Below, in pieces: positions 1-27,600 of a stretch of 64,000 nucleotides of DNA. Source of the stretch: Colius striatus (Eukaryota > Chordata > Aves > Coliiformes > Coliidae); NCBI RefSeq assembly GCF_028858725.1, contig NC_084772.1, forward strand, positions 11,725,048-11,789,047. The letters are read 5' to 3'. A program made the position numbers and the translations under genes. The notes below the pieces were generated by a model, which ran no database searches, was not told where the DNA came from, and saw only the letters and a list, made by a program, of their open reading frames with translations. Numbering within the stretch: the stretch's first letter is position 1; each line of letters opens with the position of its first letter.

Positions 1-14237
<14,237 letters not shown>

Positions 14238-14264
14238 GTGAAGCAGTAAGTTAAAGAGAGGGTT

Positions 14265-14287
14265 TCCTCTCTTTCTTTCTTTCTTTG
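14265..14287 (+). repeat. (TTTC)n microsatellite
   Basis: A short pyrimidine tract of about four clean CTTT units directly downstream of the ZNF507 stop codon. Confidence 0.8.
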
Positions 14288-16656
14288 CTAATTATTGCCT
14301 GAGAAACTTGCTGAAAAGAAGAATTGCAAGAAAAACTTGATTTCTGATCCTGACTCCTTGTTTCAGTAGAGTACAATATTTTAACCAGGGACTGATGAAT
14401 CATTTAGGAGATAAATGTAAAGACTGGGGAATAGAATGATCCATTTTAACTTGTTATTTCCCTAGATGGTGCCAAGAATGTAGGATTGTTGGGGTTTTTT
14501 TTTTCCTTTTATTGTCAGATACTAGTCAGTAATAATGTATTAGTACAGTACATTAAAACCCAAAGGTGTGAAAGCTTTGTATCAATTTTAAAGCTTTTTT
14601 TTCTTCTCCCCTCTTTGTTTTCCAAGTATTTCAGGAAAGAACTTTTTAACCCCCTTTTTTGAAACAGGCAACAGACCAGGTAAAAGTTTTACAATATGAT
14701 CTCATAAACCCTACAGCCTGGATTCTGGAAGGTAGAGAGAGGTAGGTGGGCGAGGGCATGAGTACACTTGCATGCACCCACAGGCATTTCATTTTTCCCA
14801 GTCTATTTTTAAGGCCTTACAAACTCCATGTCATCCTCCAACAAGACTGCTATCCTTTCCATCAATTTACAGCAGCGGGAGCTCAGGAGGAGCCGAGAAG
14901 CTAGTAACTATTTGTCTGATTGGATGCTAACTTAAAAACTGCTATCTTTTGAATTGATAATGTGTAAAAGATCCTTTATAATAATGACCTGCTGTTTCTT
15001 AATGGTTTTCTTGACACATTGAGCAGAACTATTTTTAAAATGAAAAAAAGCTTATCATATGTCACTTTTAATTTGTAGCGATTCCTTTGCAGTACATATG
15101 AGCAATGTTTTTTAATGAGAGCAAGATATTAACAATAATTGCCTCAAAGAGATGTAAATTAAGCCTATGTAGATTCCTAAATATGTAGGTGAGCATGAAG
15201 TGGGACTTGGGTAAACGCCTACATGCTTTGGAGCTCTTTGAAATCCCACAGGCTGTGGAAATTTCTGATTTGTTTGGCAGAGCTGTAACTGTAGAAATAA
15301 TACATTTAAGAGAAAGTAATCTTCCTGTAGAAAAACAATATTTTTGTTTAAATAGCAAACAATATTTTAAGCAAAAACTGTATCCAGTCACTTGTTGAAC
15401 AAATTTTACTACAGCATATAACATGGATCCATGAAGGCAATTAGGAGTTAGTTTGTTTTCTATGAAACACGTACAAATCTCACTTTCAAAGACCCAAGCT
15501 TCTAAAATTACAGGATTTTTTTTTTTTTTTTACAGTAACAGCAGCTTGCAATAGAAGACATTTTGTTTGAAATATCTGCTTCCAAGTGAAGTAGTAATAC
15601 TTCCAAAGAAGGCCTTTAGTGGCCAGATTTAAACTTTCTAGTTCAGGTGTGTATTTTGGCTTTTAATGAATGGCAGATGCACAGAAGCATGCCTAGTTCC
15701 TGATATGGGGATGCAGTTACTTGATTTTTAGTAGCTCATAAATTGAAAAATTACTTGCTCTTTAAAAAACAGTATTTCATGGTTACTTTAAGTATGCATT
15801 TCTGCTAGCAGAAATAAGTTACAGCTATAAATCTTAAGAATGTGGCATATGTAGTGTACAGCCTATCATGCTACCACTAACTGGAAGTGGCAAACAGAAG
15901 AAGAAATCAAGTTTTGTACATTATGAAACAGCACAAAATCTAAAGGCCAGAGTAGAGACACGTAAGATTCCAAGTACATCTGATGTATTTTGTTTTCAAG
16001 TGGTTTCCTCAATTTGACTTGTTCTTTTGGGTTAAATATCTATTATTTTGTTTATAAATTCACAAAAAGTACACATTTTACTTTAAAAATTGATGAGAAT
16101 ATAATGTCAAAGCATTTTTGTGGCACATATTTGAAGTATTTTAAATACATATGTGAAGTAAGTATACATCATTTTCAGTTAAAAGTTATTTTTCATACTC
16201 CTACAGATGGATATTACATTTGAAAAGCATTATTTATTTACATTATCTCAGATTCAATTAGAGACTTGTTCTGTCTTATTTAAGACACTGACATTTTAAC
16301 TTCAATATAGAATCCATGTGAAGACAGTACATTATCTGAAATATATCTCAACTTTCTCATTCAGAGATTCCATTTGTTGAAAAAATTAAAAGTATGATGA
16401 GATCCACAATAGTGGTAAACTATTGGTCAGTATTCACAGAAGCGATATTTTGACACATTGTTATTTTTTGTGTAAAGAGATAATGATGTCAAAGTTGCTC
16501 AGCTAGTGAAAAAGGCAAAAAACTTGCATTCATAAGCTAAGAAGGAGGCGGCAGTGAACCAAGACTTAGAAAGCAAGTAAGCTTGAATCAAAATTAACAA
16601 TTTGGTGCTTGTGCAAGCCACACTTGCAGCATTCAGTATAATGCACCAGGACTTCT

Positions 16657-16684
16657 TGTAATGGGATTACTGTAATGGGATTAC
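16657..16684 (+). repeat. 14-bp tandem duplication
   Basis: TGTAATGGGATTAC occurs twice head to tail without a mismatch, which suggests a recent slippage duplication inside the probable ZNF507 3'UTR. Confidence 0.9.
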
Positions 16685-17784
16685 TAAGCAGGATGCATCT
16701 ATTCACAGTTTCTTGCCATCTTGCGGCTTTTTTCTTTTTGACCATGTGTTCCTATAAAATAGTAGAATGTTAGTTGCCTCTAAAAACCATTATCCTGACA
16801 CATGCCAACAAATAACCCTTTCCCATATGCACAGAGGTCATTTTTTTTAACTTTCTCCATGCTGCTTGCCACTAGTTACCACTCACAATTCTCATGGACT
16901 TCATCAGAAGTTCTGCATGTGAAGTAATTATAGATTTAGTTTTTCTGAAAGCAAATTATTTCTCAGGTTATCTGCTTTAGAAAGTGTATGGTTGGCTCGG
17001 TTGCATGTTATGTAAGGGTTTTACGCACATTTCAAAGTCAACAACACTGCGTTCTTCCTCTTTCTTAAAGCTTTTCAAATCTTTTTGGATCTTCTGTCAC
17101 AGCACTATCAGTTGATCAGCTACTCACTTGCTGTGTGTTTAAATTAGGTTTTATGTGATATGAACTGTAACTTACAGCTTTTCTTTAAATGCCTATACTT
17201 CTACTAAAGAGAAAATTTCCTTCATACTAGACTATACTGATAAATAGGTGCGTATTTCATCTTTCCAATTTCCGCTTGGCCTGGAAAAATAGAGTGAGAT
17301 TCAGTCAGAGTTGTTGTATTTTCCTCTTTCAGAAGCACTTATTTAATCATTTTTTTAAATGTACAGTTGGTGCTCAAAGTAACATTTGTTAAGATATATT
17401 TAATAGAAATTTACATTTGCATTTGATATTCATGGACATGGGTACATGTATTTTTTTAAGAAAAGGTATTGTAACACTATGGCACTGCTTTTATAGCCAA
17501 AGGATAAAAAAATTTAGAAACTGACATGTAAAGACTGCAGTTAATTCTGATGCTGTATCTTATTAAATAGGATGAGTTTTCATTTTATAAAATTATCCAG
17601 CACATTAAGCTGCATGCCTTAAGCTCTCTCTAGCATTATGTTCCTGATAGACGACTGTTTGGAACTATGAAGCAAAGTCTGTAGTACTACTTCAACTACC
17701 TTCTGAAATACTGTACAATGTTAGAATAATTTATTTTGCTTTACAGGAGTTTGTCACGTATTGACTTTAATATTGTATTTTGGT

Positions 17785-17790
17785 AATAAA
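17785..17790 (+). terminator. ZNF507: candidate ZNF507 poly(A) signal
   Basis: AATAAA followed within 10 bases by a T/GT-rich stretch (CTTTTTTGTT), the usual cleavage-site arrangement. It is the best hexamer between the ZNF507 stop and the CpG island, but transcript ends were not seen. Confidence 0.55.
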
Positions 17791-18007
17791 CTTTTTTGTT
17801 AAACCCTTTAGTCACTTTTATTTGACCTATATGAATATGGAAGATTCAAACACTGAAGCGGTATTCAGAGACATGGGAATCTGGTTAAATCAAAAAGTAC
17901 TTGAAGTACTGTACTGCCATTTCTCACTCGTGTCAAGTTAATAGTTTGAATGCTGTTAGTAGTTACTTTTATAAAACTTGTACTGATGAATATGAGACTA
18001 CCCAAGC

Positions 18008-18034
18008 CTACCATTCTATGATTCTATGATTCTG
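18008..18034 (+). repeat. orphan CR1 3' tail
   Basis: Tandem ATTCTATG units (ATTCTATGATTCTATGATTC) are the diagnostic CR1 3' terminal repeat. Almost nothing of the element body is recognisable upstream. Confidence 0.65.
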
Positions 18035-18544
18035 TTAAGTCAAAATACATTTAAGTCTGCATGAGACAATACTGAAGGACAGAACTGCACCTGCAAAACT
18101 CATAATGAAGCTAGGGGAAAATTTTCAATAATTTAAATGGAAAGCTTTATATTTCTTGGCCTTGCTGGAGCCTTCCTTCACATCTTTTTTAGTTAAAAAA
18201 AAAAAGTTAATTCTGTTGCTGTTTCTGGGCAAGGAGAGAAAAGAGAAAGTACCAGCCAAGTACCCATTCCTGGTATTATCATGGTTTACATTTATATAAA
18301 CAGGCTATTTTATTTCATTTTGTTGTTACTATCATGGCCCTGGGCCAAAGATATAGAAGTAAAAAAAAGATGGAACTACAAATGGGTTAAGATGCAATGT
18401 AACAGAATGCTGTGTTGTACAGCTTTTTCACATTTTCTCTAATGCAAAACCCGGGGAAAAAAAAAAAAGTATCTGTAGTAGGATGAGGCATCAAGGTATT
18501 GTCTTATTCCCTGGGCTAAAATACCTTGCTCACTTCAACTTAAT

Positions 18545-19155
18545 AAAGAGAAGACCCACATCAGAACCACAGCATCTTAAGGGTTGGAAGGAACCTCGAA
18601 AAATCATCTAGCCCAACCCCCTTGCCAGAGCAGGACCACCTAGAGTAGGTCACACAGGAACTTACCCAGGTGGGTTTTGAATGTCTCCAGAGAAGGAAAC
18701 TCAACAACCCATCTGTGCAGCCTGTTCCAGTGCTTCATCACCCTCACAGTGAAGAAGTTATTCCTTATGTTTCTTTGGAACCTTTTGTACCAGCCTGTAC
18801 CTGTTGCCCCTTGTCCTGTCATTGGACATCACTGAAAACAGCCTGGCTCCATCCTACTGACACCAGCTCTTTACATATTTGTAAACATTGGTGAGGTCAC
18901 CCCTCAGTCTCCTCCAAGCTAAAGAGCCCCAGCTTCCTCAGCCTTTCATCATAAGGGAGATGCTCCATCATCTTTGTGTTCCTGTGCGGAACTCTCTCCA
19001 GCAGCTCCCTGTCCTTCTTGAACTGAGGAGCCCAGAACTGGACACCATGTTCCAGATGTGGCCTCAGGAAGGCAGAGTGGAGGGGTAGGAGAACCTCTCT
19101 CAACCTACTGCCCACACTCTTTCTTACACACCCCAGGATGCCTTTGGCCTTCATT
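18545..19155 (-). repeat. CR1 LINE, 5'-truncated, antisense, with reverse-transcriptase remnant
   Basis: The longest CR1 copy in the window. The plus strand begins with the inverted 3' end (GGGTTGGAAGGAACCT, CATCTAGCCCAACCCCCTTG). Read on the minus strand, broken frames resemble the C-terminal part of CR1 ORF2, such as [33 protein letters not shown] and [14 protein letters not shown]. Frame changes and missing 5' sequence mark it as dead. It lies about 0.3 kb upstream of the CpG island. Confidence 0.95.
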
Positions 19156-19429
19156 TACGAGAAAGAATTATTTTAATGATAGGTTGTACCTGTTAAGTAA
19201 AAAACTTTGGTGTTGCCATTACCTTACTGCTACACAGATAAAGGTCTTTCCCCCCATATGTTGTTACTGCAGTTAATTAAGAAACAGTGCAACAGAATAC
19301 AAAATACACCTGCGCCGTTTAGGATTTTAATTTAAAATCCCTTCACGTGTAGCTGGAACTACATCTACTGGGGGGGGAATGCCACACTAAAAATAAATTC
19401 AACGTTTCTATTTTAGAAAAGCATCTTCC

Positions 19430-20560
19430 ATGCCCATTTGATCCCAGTGGGACAGCACGACCCAAAACTCCCGCAGTTCCCGCCCGGTGGGGACGGACAG
19501 ACCGTCCCAGGAAGCCCAACCCGCCCGCTATCACCCCCTGCCTCGCTGGCTGTATTGTCCCAGCCCGAGGAGGGCCCTCGCCCCGGCCCCCCGCGAGCAT
19601 GTGAGCAACCCCCTCGGGTGCGGAGGGAGGAGTTCGTGACCTCTGCTTTCGCCAACAACCTTGTCCCCGCCGTACGGTTTTTTTCCCGCATCGCCCGAAA
19701 GCAGCACAGGAGCCCGAACGCGCCCGCCGGGCCCCACGGAGGGAGGTGCCGCCCCACCGCAGCCCGGCCCCGGCCCTCAGCCCGCCCACTCCCCGAAGCC
19801 CGCAGCTCCTCCCCGCGCGGGCCTCCCCCGTCCGGCGGCGGCTGCCTGCCCACCGGCGCGCCTCTGCCCGCCGCCGCGGCGCAGCCCCGCCTGACACAGA
19901 CGAACAAAAGGCGCCGCGGCCGCCCCCGCCCCTTCTCTTCCTCGCGGCGGGGACCCGGCAGTTCCCCGCAGGCAGCACCGGTAGGAGAAGCCGCTGCAGC
20001 GACCCGCGGCCCTCGGAGCGCCGGCAAGTATCGGCCCCGCCGCGGGGGATGCGGACGGGAAAGCGAGGCGGCTCCGCCGTGCAGGCCGTGCTGCGCCGGC
20101 CCGGGCTGCGCCGCGCAGGCCGCGGCGAGCCGCGCCGCAGGCGGCGGGAAGGCGGCGCTGTGCGGAGCTGTCCGCGCCCCGCAGGGCCCGCCCCGGCCGC
20201 CAAGGGAGCCGCGGCCCCAGGCCCGGCCCTCCTGCCTCCCCTTCCCGCCCTTGCCCGGCCCCCGGGGCCGCTTCCCACTCTCCAGCAGCGGCTCGAGCGC
20301 GCTTGCTCTCAGCCGCCTTCTCGCCCGTCCGCCGCGCCGCCCCGACGCCCTCGCCCCGGGCTTCCCCTTCGTGCTCCCTCGGTCCCGCCTGCAGCCGCTG
20401 AACTTGCCCCCACCCTGCTGCCCCAAGCCTCGCCTCACCTCAGGCAGCTGTGGGAAGGGAGGCGGGACGTTCCTTTCCTGGCACCTTGTCGAGGCTTCCC
20501 CACGTGTGCCGGGCAAAACCGTGCCCTTCGGTGTACGGCACTGAGGAAAGCTGGCTGAGA
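19430..20560 (+). promoter_or_regulatory. DPY19L3: CpG island, probable DPY19L3 promoter and 5' non-coding exon
   Basis: About 1.1 kb of very GC- and CpG-rich sequence with abrupt AT-rich borders lies 1 kb before the exon holding the DPY19L3 start codon. It contains GC boxes (for example CCGCCCCCGCCCC around 19919-19932) and E-box-like CACGTG at 20500. A possible donor for a non-coding first exon is GCACCG/GTAGGA at 19980/19981, but it is not decisive. Long open frames on both strands here are by-products of high GC (few stop codons) and resemble no protein. CpG-island promoters often fire in both directions, so a minus-strand transcript is possible. Confidence 0.8.
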
Positions 20561-21539
20561 CTGTCAATGTAAAGAAAGAGCGTGGTGATGATGACCATCT
20601 TGCCTATATTAGTTAATTGTCAGATTTTCTACAAACCAGCCATTTAAAAACATATGTCAATGCTCACACAGTTCCCTCTATGTATTTTCCTCTATGTATT
20701 TTCCCAGGCATACAGGAAACAGATGAAGCTAATTCACCTCAAGAGCCTTAAAACAACAAAGTTGTGTGGTTGAGACATTTTTCGTAGAGCATTAGCATTT
20801 TCAGTCGGTTAACACCAGTTGCAACACAAATACCAGTGTTTATGCTCTGATAATAGATATTTTTGTGTTCAGGATGAGACATCGTTGATTTATTGCTGGT
20901 TTATGCATGGACCATGCTCATAGAGCAGAGAGCACCTGGGATTTGACAGAGGAGGGACTAGACACTCTTTTCTTCTAGTGTACTCAAATTTTATGGTATT
21001 TTAATAGTAGGAAACAGCAAGGATTTTTTTTTTTAATGCTGTCCCTATTTTTTTATAGCACATCTTTCCCACCGTTTTTGCAATGTTACAGACCCCTTTT
21101 TAGGGTTTTCCTGAAAGATGAGATTTAAACAACTGGCTTTGTATTTTAGCTGCCAAATTAAAATACCCTGAACTAAATCATTTTTCTTTGAAGATCTTAC
21201 ACTTTTTTCAAAGAAGTGAAGCCTGGTGCACATTTTCAGTCAAGGGCCAAAGGTGGGGGCAGTAAGAATGTTGAATCGTTCTGAAAACCTAAGCAAGAGT
21301 ATGAAACTTTGTGAACTTCAGTCTTTACAAATTTGAAATGTTTTCTGTACCTTCATTTGCACTTTGACTTGTAAAAAGTTTTCAAATCTCATGTTTTTGT
21401 AAGATTCATTTCAACTAAAGTATAGTTCTATAAATTAAAGTCTGATGGCAGTAAAGTACAGTTTTCTTTTCAGCTATTTCATACAGTATTAAGTGAATGT
21501 TTGGGTAGGAAGATGCATTGCTTCTGTGTGTCCATTCAG
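20561..21539 (+). other. DPY19L3: DPY19L3 first (5'UTR) intron, probable
   Basis: AT-rich sequence between the CpG island and the acceptor TCCATTCAG at 21539. It contains a 14-bp tandem duplication (CCTCTATGTATTTT twice, about 20675-20702). No coding exon was seen. Confidence 0.6.
20675..20702 (+). repeat. 14-bp tandem duplication
   Basis: CCTCTATGTATTTT occurs twice without mismatch just downstream of the CpG island. Confidence 0.85.
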
Positions 21540-21573
21540 GAGTCAGACTGAAGAATGAGTTAAAGTAACTGAA

Positions 21574-21679
21574 ATGATGACAACCATAAGACAGAGAAGG
21601 GTGGGGAAAGGCACAGAAGCAGCTGAAGATCAGCCTTCAGAGGAGAAAAATGTGAAGCCTGATGGGAAAATTCTGTCTG
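21574..21679 (+). CDS. DPY19L3: DPY19L3 coding exon 1 (residues 1-35)
   Basis: The exon follows acceptor TCCATTCAG (exon begins 21540), with two consecutive ATGs at 21574 and 21577. It encodes MMTTIRQRR, then an acidic polar tail ending GKILS, matching the human MMSIRQRR start. The donor that keeps frame is G/GTGGGT at 21679/21680. A competing GTAAAT four bases later would shift the frame. Confidence 0.88.
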
Positions 21680-24600
21680 GTGGGTAAATGAAAAGGATTG
21701 TAGCATTATGGTTTTTTTAGTAGGGTTTAGCAAAATCCATTTTCATACTTGAATACCTATCAATTAATTGGGTGTGACAGAGGGTATGCAGAATACTGTG
21801 TGTCAATCTCATCTCTGTTTTAAAATCCTAATTTAAATTGATGAGAACAGCTTTTTCAATTTAGTATCAGTGATGTACTATCAGGTTTCATGTGGCTATT
21901 GTAGGTTCTTAGACAAATCCCAGTTCGAATTATTGGGAACATTAAAGAATTTGAAGACCTCAGAGTTATAGTTAAATGAAAGGAGACTGCACGTGAAATC
22001 AGAACTTAACTGCAAACCCTTGCTTTTTGTCTATAGGACAGACTAGCTAGGTAAATTGAAAAGGTAAACACTGTCTTGATTGGAGAGTCTATTTCACTAG
22101 TGAAATACTGACAACATTTTGAAAGGCAAGTTACATTGTTTCCAAGCAAGTCTGCTTAGGCTAAATACAAAATAGGAAAGTGACCACAGTTCTCATACAG
22201 CCCAGCCCTCAGCTCCATTGAATCTGTATTTGGTACCCATTGTGTAAAAGTCACAGAGTATGAAACAGCCGTTTCAAAGATACAATTCCAGATCTCCAAG
22301 ATCCATATTAAGCCTTAAATCAACATTAAAAAACAAACCAACCAACAAAAAAAACCCAGCCCAACTCTCAAAATCGGGAGTATTAAGTGTACAGTAAGTT
22401 GACTGAGCCACTTAGAAGTGCAGCCTTTCTTTTGCATCGTTCCACCTGCAACTCAGATGTGACACCATTATCAAAGGCTGCTTTGGCCACTCTTTGTGAG
22501 TGTTTATTAAAACTTCAGAACCTTCACTGGTTTGGGTTTTTTTATGAAAAACAAGCAAACTCTAAAAAAACAGATAGTTTTAAGATTTTTACAGAAGATT
22601 TTTGTTTCTTACTGTGTGATCTAACAGTCATCTTGTAGTGCCTTAATTATAAAAAGCTACCCTGGAGGGCATTCCAATTTAGATTTACAAATTAGATATG
22701 GCATTTATCTAGACTTTTGTAGGATCACAGCGTTCTTAAATTATAACTATGTTTTACTAATTAAGGCACACTTTATTGCACTTTGCATGTAAATAAAATA
22801 CTCTGAGTTTGCTATATGGGAAAATAAAAAACACATCTCCGTAAAGGCCTCTTAAAAACCAAATGTCCTATTACCTACAGAATTGAAACTGTACTAGCAC
22901 AGACAATGTATAAATGAGTTTCCAAAATTCCTTTAAGTTACATTGTGTTTTTCACAATTGCAAAGTGAAATATTTTTCTTCCAAGATCATACAGGTGGAA
23001 AGCTGTGGAACATACTCTCAGTAACTGTTGGTGGAATTGTTGCCATCTCTCTTGGACTTCTTACTTCTGTTTATGTTGCTACACTGCATGAAAATGACCT
23101 GTGGTTTTCCAATATTAAGGTAACAGTCATTTTCATAGTTCCATCAGTGCCTTCATAAGAGCATTAATATGACTGTTAGTTGAAATGTCATTTATTTGTG
23201 TATTTGTCTTGTAACTTGCTCAAAGCTGTGAAATGTTGCATTTTTTAAGTTTAATTTTACAGAAATGTTGTTTCCCTTCCCACCACTTTTTAAATACTTG
23301 ATCATTTCTATAAATACCTTTGGCCAATTTTTCTCTGAAAGTATTGCTGCACAGCTCTTGCTTGAGCTGGAGGTAAAGTTCTTCTAACCATTGATTGTTA
23401 TCTAGAACAGAATTTCAGTAATCTACTCTATGGTGCTCTGTAACCAACTTTTCTTTTATCTGAAGCAATCCAAAACATAACAAAAATAGCTAAAATAAAC
23501 AATATGCAAAATCCTGGCATACAGTTCTTTTGTTGTATTTATACTGTTATCTTTTTAATACAGTTTAGGCACAATCTCTTACTATTCAATACTAATTTTA
23601 AATAATATTATCCTAAATGTGCAAACCTCAAAATGTATTTCAGACATTTACCAGTGTAAAAGCAACATCTACACTGTAGGATAATTTTCATTCCCAAGAT
23701 CCAGAAGTGACTAGTTCTTTTCCTAGAATCATTGCATGGGGAAATAATGCAGCTGTACACATATCTAAATTTGACCAGAAAAAAGAAACTGGTGGGTCAT
23801 TTTATTTTTAGATGCCTAAAATTCACTGAGGCTTGTGTATTATGTTATTCAAAGAGTATCTGTATTTAATTGGAATACTTGCATTGCAATATGTGTTTCT
23901 TATTTTACACACTTTCTTCATCTCAGAAACATTTATGTACCTATAATAAAAACAGTTGGCACTTACTGAAACAATTGCTGTTGTATAACTGTTTTGTACC
24001 CACTGTCATCTTACTTTGAATATATAGATGGATTATATATATACTGAATGTACACCTTAAGATTGTCTTTTCCTTCTAAAAGCTAGTGTTAGCTCTGCAG
24101 ATGTTGTATATTTTGACATACAAACAGGCATGGACTTGTAGCAATGGATGAACTTAACTGATACAGCATTTTTATTCTGTTTAACTGATATAGAGGGACA
24201 GTAAGTTCATTGGGGGAAGCTAGTCTGTAGTTGCAATTTAGTTGCCTGTCAATGGATGAAATACTCATTTTGGTTTATAATTACTGTTTTCATTTTAAGT
24301 ACACTAGAATGCCATTAGCTATCAAAACTGAAATAAGACCAGCTAGATACTTTTAAGTCTGGATTCTGTTTTCTCAGTAGCTCTCATTTCATCCTCAGGA
24401 CTTTATATAATAACAAGTAACATTGGAACATGGGCAATTTCTACCAATTTGATGGAAAGATTCTAAAAACCCTCAAGTTAATCTACCCACAGGTTAAAGC
24501 AGAAGGAGTGCCGATATTCTCTGATGTCATATTATACTTACTTCAGTGAGATGTTAACTCCATCAGAGAATGCATATGTGGCTACAATACTAATTTTAAA

Positions 24601-27600
24601 CTGGCAACAGCAAGAAAAGTTTTAATGAGGTTTCACATGTTAATACAAATAAAATAACCAGTTGTCACACAGAGCCAAAAGTGATCAGACTTCATAAACA
24701 CTCCTGCTTTTAGGAGCTATGTGTTCAGTGACTGTATACTGTGTATGTTTTGCATATACACACTTTCAGTTTATATTATTTCCAAGGACATGTTGCCAAA
24801 TGGAGTGCCATAGCTCTAACTTGGTTGATCAAGCAAATGCAGTTTATTTTCAAACACCTACATCCAGGTGAGATTTAAAGGTACTTCTAAAGAGGTTTTT
24901 TTCTCAAATTACTTATTATAGCTTGAGATCAAACAGGTAGTACCCCTTGTAGCTTATTTGCAAATATGAAGAAGATTGGGGACAAGAGAAGTCTGACCAA
25001 ATTTCCTGCAATTGTCTGCCAAGTCTGTCTGTGCTTTCACTTTGATTAATACAAAGCTTTCTAAGGTTTTACTGTTAACTTCAGTATAGTCAAGGCTTGT
25101 TTTCTTGCCAGTATCCACATTAGGGCATTTTGTGTTCATAAGTGAAACTAGCAAGGTAAGAAATCTAAACTGTGTCTCTTGATGCGCTTTCTCTTAACTA
25201 AGCAGAGAAAGAATACATTAGAACATACATGAGTGAGAGAAAGTTCAAACAAAAATGCTGTTTTATGAGTAGTATGGGAAGAGAAGACTGCATATAAAGA
25301 GGCTGTGAAATTTCCTGTGAACCTGAGACAGAAAGGCTCATCTATCATCTCTAGAACGGTATATAGACATCTCTGTGCCTGTATGTATGAGTGGACGCTG
25401 TAGTATCTCTAGATGTATGTACGTGTTTTCCAGCACTTCTGAATTGGCTATTCTTACAGTTACAGCACATACCCTGTACTAAAAAAAGACAAGTGCATTT
25501 TCATGCTCCTTTTCTCTAACATTTTATAGTTTGGATGAAACATGTATTTTTGTACACATTAACTGATTTATTTTTTAAACAATTTTTAAAGAGTTTTGTT
25601 TTCATGCATACTACAGCCTTAATTGAATGAATCCCAGAATGAACAACTGTAGTCTAATCTTTGGTACATGATTATTGCATGCCTTGCTTAATGGAGTGCA
25701 GAGGTTGTTTTGTTTATTTTTATTAAACATTACACATAGAAGAAATGGAAGCAATGCTAATTCAGTGTTTCATTAACCCCAGTGCCTATGAAACATAGTA
25801 GTACATCAACACTGCTTTGAAACACAGAAAAGAAAAGAAATTTTAAATCAGTTCCATTTGTGTTTATTTTAGGTTAGTAGCCTCAGTTACTCTTAACTGA
25901 GTGCAAACAGTGCAAAGGTGAGGATTTGATGTTACTGAATACTGATATTAAAATTATATAACAACATATTATCTCCATGAACATTTTTCCTTTCTTCCAA
26001 TAAGCTACACTTAGTCATACACAAAAGGGTATGTGTAGTTACTGAGCTATTATAGAGACACAGTGAGAGACTGGTTTTGTCATTGTCTTTTATGTGAAGG
26101 TTCTCATTTTTGTACGTCAGCAGAAGGAGGTCTGCAGTGTTTCTCTGATGCTTTCACACTAACTTAGACAGAGGTTTTTATAAATACCATTTAGGTGCAA
26201 AAGGAGGATTTTTTTCTGTTTTGAAGACCCCATTGATAGATAAACATCATGATTGCTTAGTTATAAAACTTTGCAGTTTGACAACTGTATTCCACCCTAA
26301 TAATTGAAAGTAAGAAAGAGTTCATTATGCAAAGTCATGGTTCTTAATTTCAAAGTGATTGAAGTCACAGTTTTCATCCACACTTGCAGTGATTAGCTTT
26401 CTGTAATTTCAGTTACAATTCAAAGAAAGCCAGCTCAGCTTTGGGTGTCTTCCAGCAGTGGTTCACCAACTAGATCTGTTCTTTGGTTATTAGACCATTT
26501 TGTTCTGTTTTGAAAATGGCTTTCAACAGTGCTTTGGTTCCAGCTGCTGCAGTATGTGTGAATCCTTTCTTATTTGCTAATAAGTATGCCTGCTATCTCA
26601 AAGCTTACCAGAAAAACTGAAAATGCAGATGTCAAAGAATGGTTTATGCTATGAAAGAGGAACATGACTGGGGTTTTTTTTATTTTAATACTTCCTGAAA
26701 GAACTGCAAACAAAAAAAGACTGTAGAAGGCCATGTCACATAGTCAGAAGCTATGTTTGTGTACACTTGCAGCAGGGATCACAAAAGGTTATAATTACTC
26801 AGCCAAACAATTTTGAAGAAAAAAGTTTTACTCTCATATACATTCAAACAACAAAGGTTTCTGTTTATGATAGTGGTAACTAAACCAGATTTTTTAGCCA
26901 AAATCCTTTCTCAGTTTTCTGAAAACTTAATGGACTACACCTATAAAATGTCTGGTCTATTTTCACCCATCTTCAATTGCAGTTTAGTAACTGCTTCTCA
27001 AGTATAGTATCTTTTAGGAGCAGGATCTATTCATCATCGACATCACAGAAGAAACCTTGAGTAGGAATGAGCCAAGAGCAAAGTAATACTGTAACAGAGG
27101 GGAATTTCAGAGCTTTCTTTTGCTCTTCATCCCTTCTGAGAAAGCATTTAGACTATTATTACCGAATTTTCCTTTAATAAAATTGTTCTTCAAGGAATAA
27201 AAATATAAAATTTCCAGTCTTTCAGACATGCAAGATAAGAATCCTGAGATTCCTTCTCTAAGTTGGTTATATTTTACCTTTTTTGCATTTTGACTATAAG
27301 AGAAAGATGAAAAAAGATGGGAAACAGTCAGCTAATTGGAACTCATCTAAGTGAATGTGTAAACCATAAAGAGAAGTCCAAAGTACTGCTTTGGCAATAC
27401 TGTTGAGTGGTTATGGGTACTTTTACTCTGGATCTGATCTGACTAGGAACCATGCCATTCTAACAGATGGGCATGAGATTGACCAGCCAAGAGACCACGT
27501 ACAAGGGTTAAATACGTATGCTGAAAGCACGATTCACAACAGGAGCACTGATGGCAGCTGTCTGTATTGAGTTCCCACTTGTATGATTGAGACTATTTTA

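Larger units (their letters stand above)
14238..17800 (+). other. ZNF507: ZNF507 3'UTR (probable extent)
   Basis: About 3.5 kb of AT-rich sequence without coding potential follows the stop. It contains a TTTC microsatellite (about 14265-14287), a 14-bp direct duplication (16657-16684) and several T-runs. The extent is inferred from the AATAAA at 17785; shorter UTR forms are possible. Confidence 0.55.
17801..19429. other. spacer between ZNF507 and the DPY19L3 CpG island
   Basis: Intergenic sequence with an orphan CR1 tail (18008-18034) and a 0.6-kb antisense CR1 fragment (18545-19155). No gene was seen. Confidence 0.7.

Noticed and set aside
18640-19154. Separate small genes on both strands
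   Set aside because: These are remnants of a truncated CR1 element, including its reverse-transcriptase C-terminal frame, not host genes.
19343-20567. Open frames of 270-384 residues on both strands in the GC-rich block
   Set aside because: They overlap each other in several frames, are Pro/Arg/Ala/Gly-rich as expected from GC-rich DNA with few stops, and show no domain or family similarity. The block is better explained as a CpG-island promoter.
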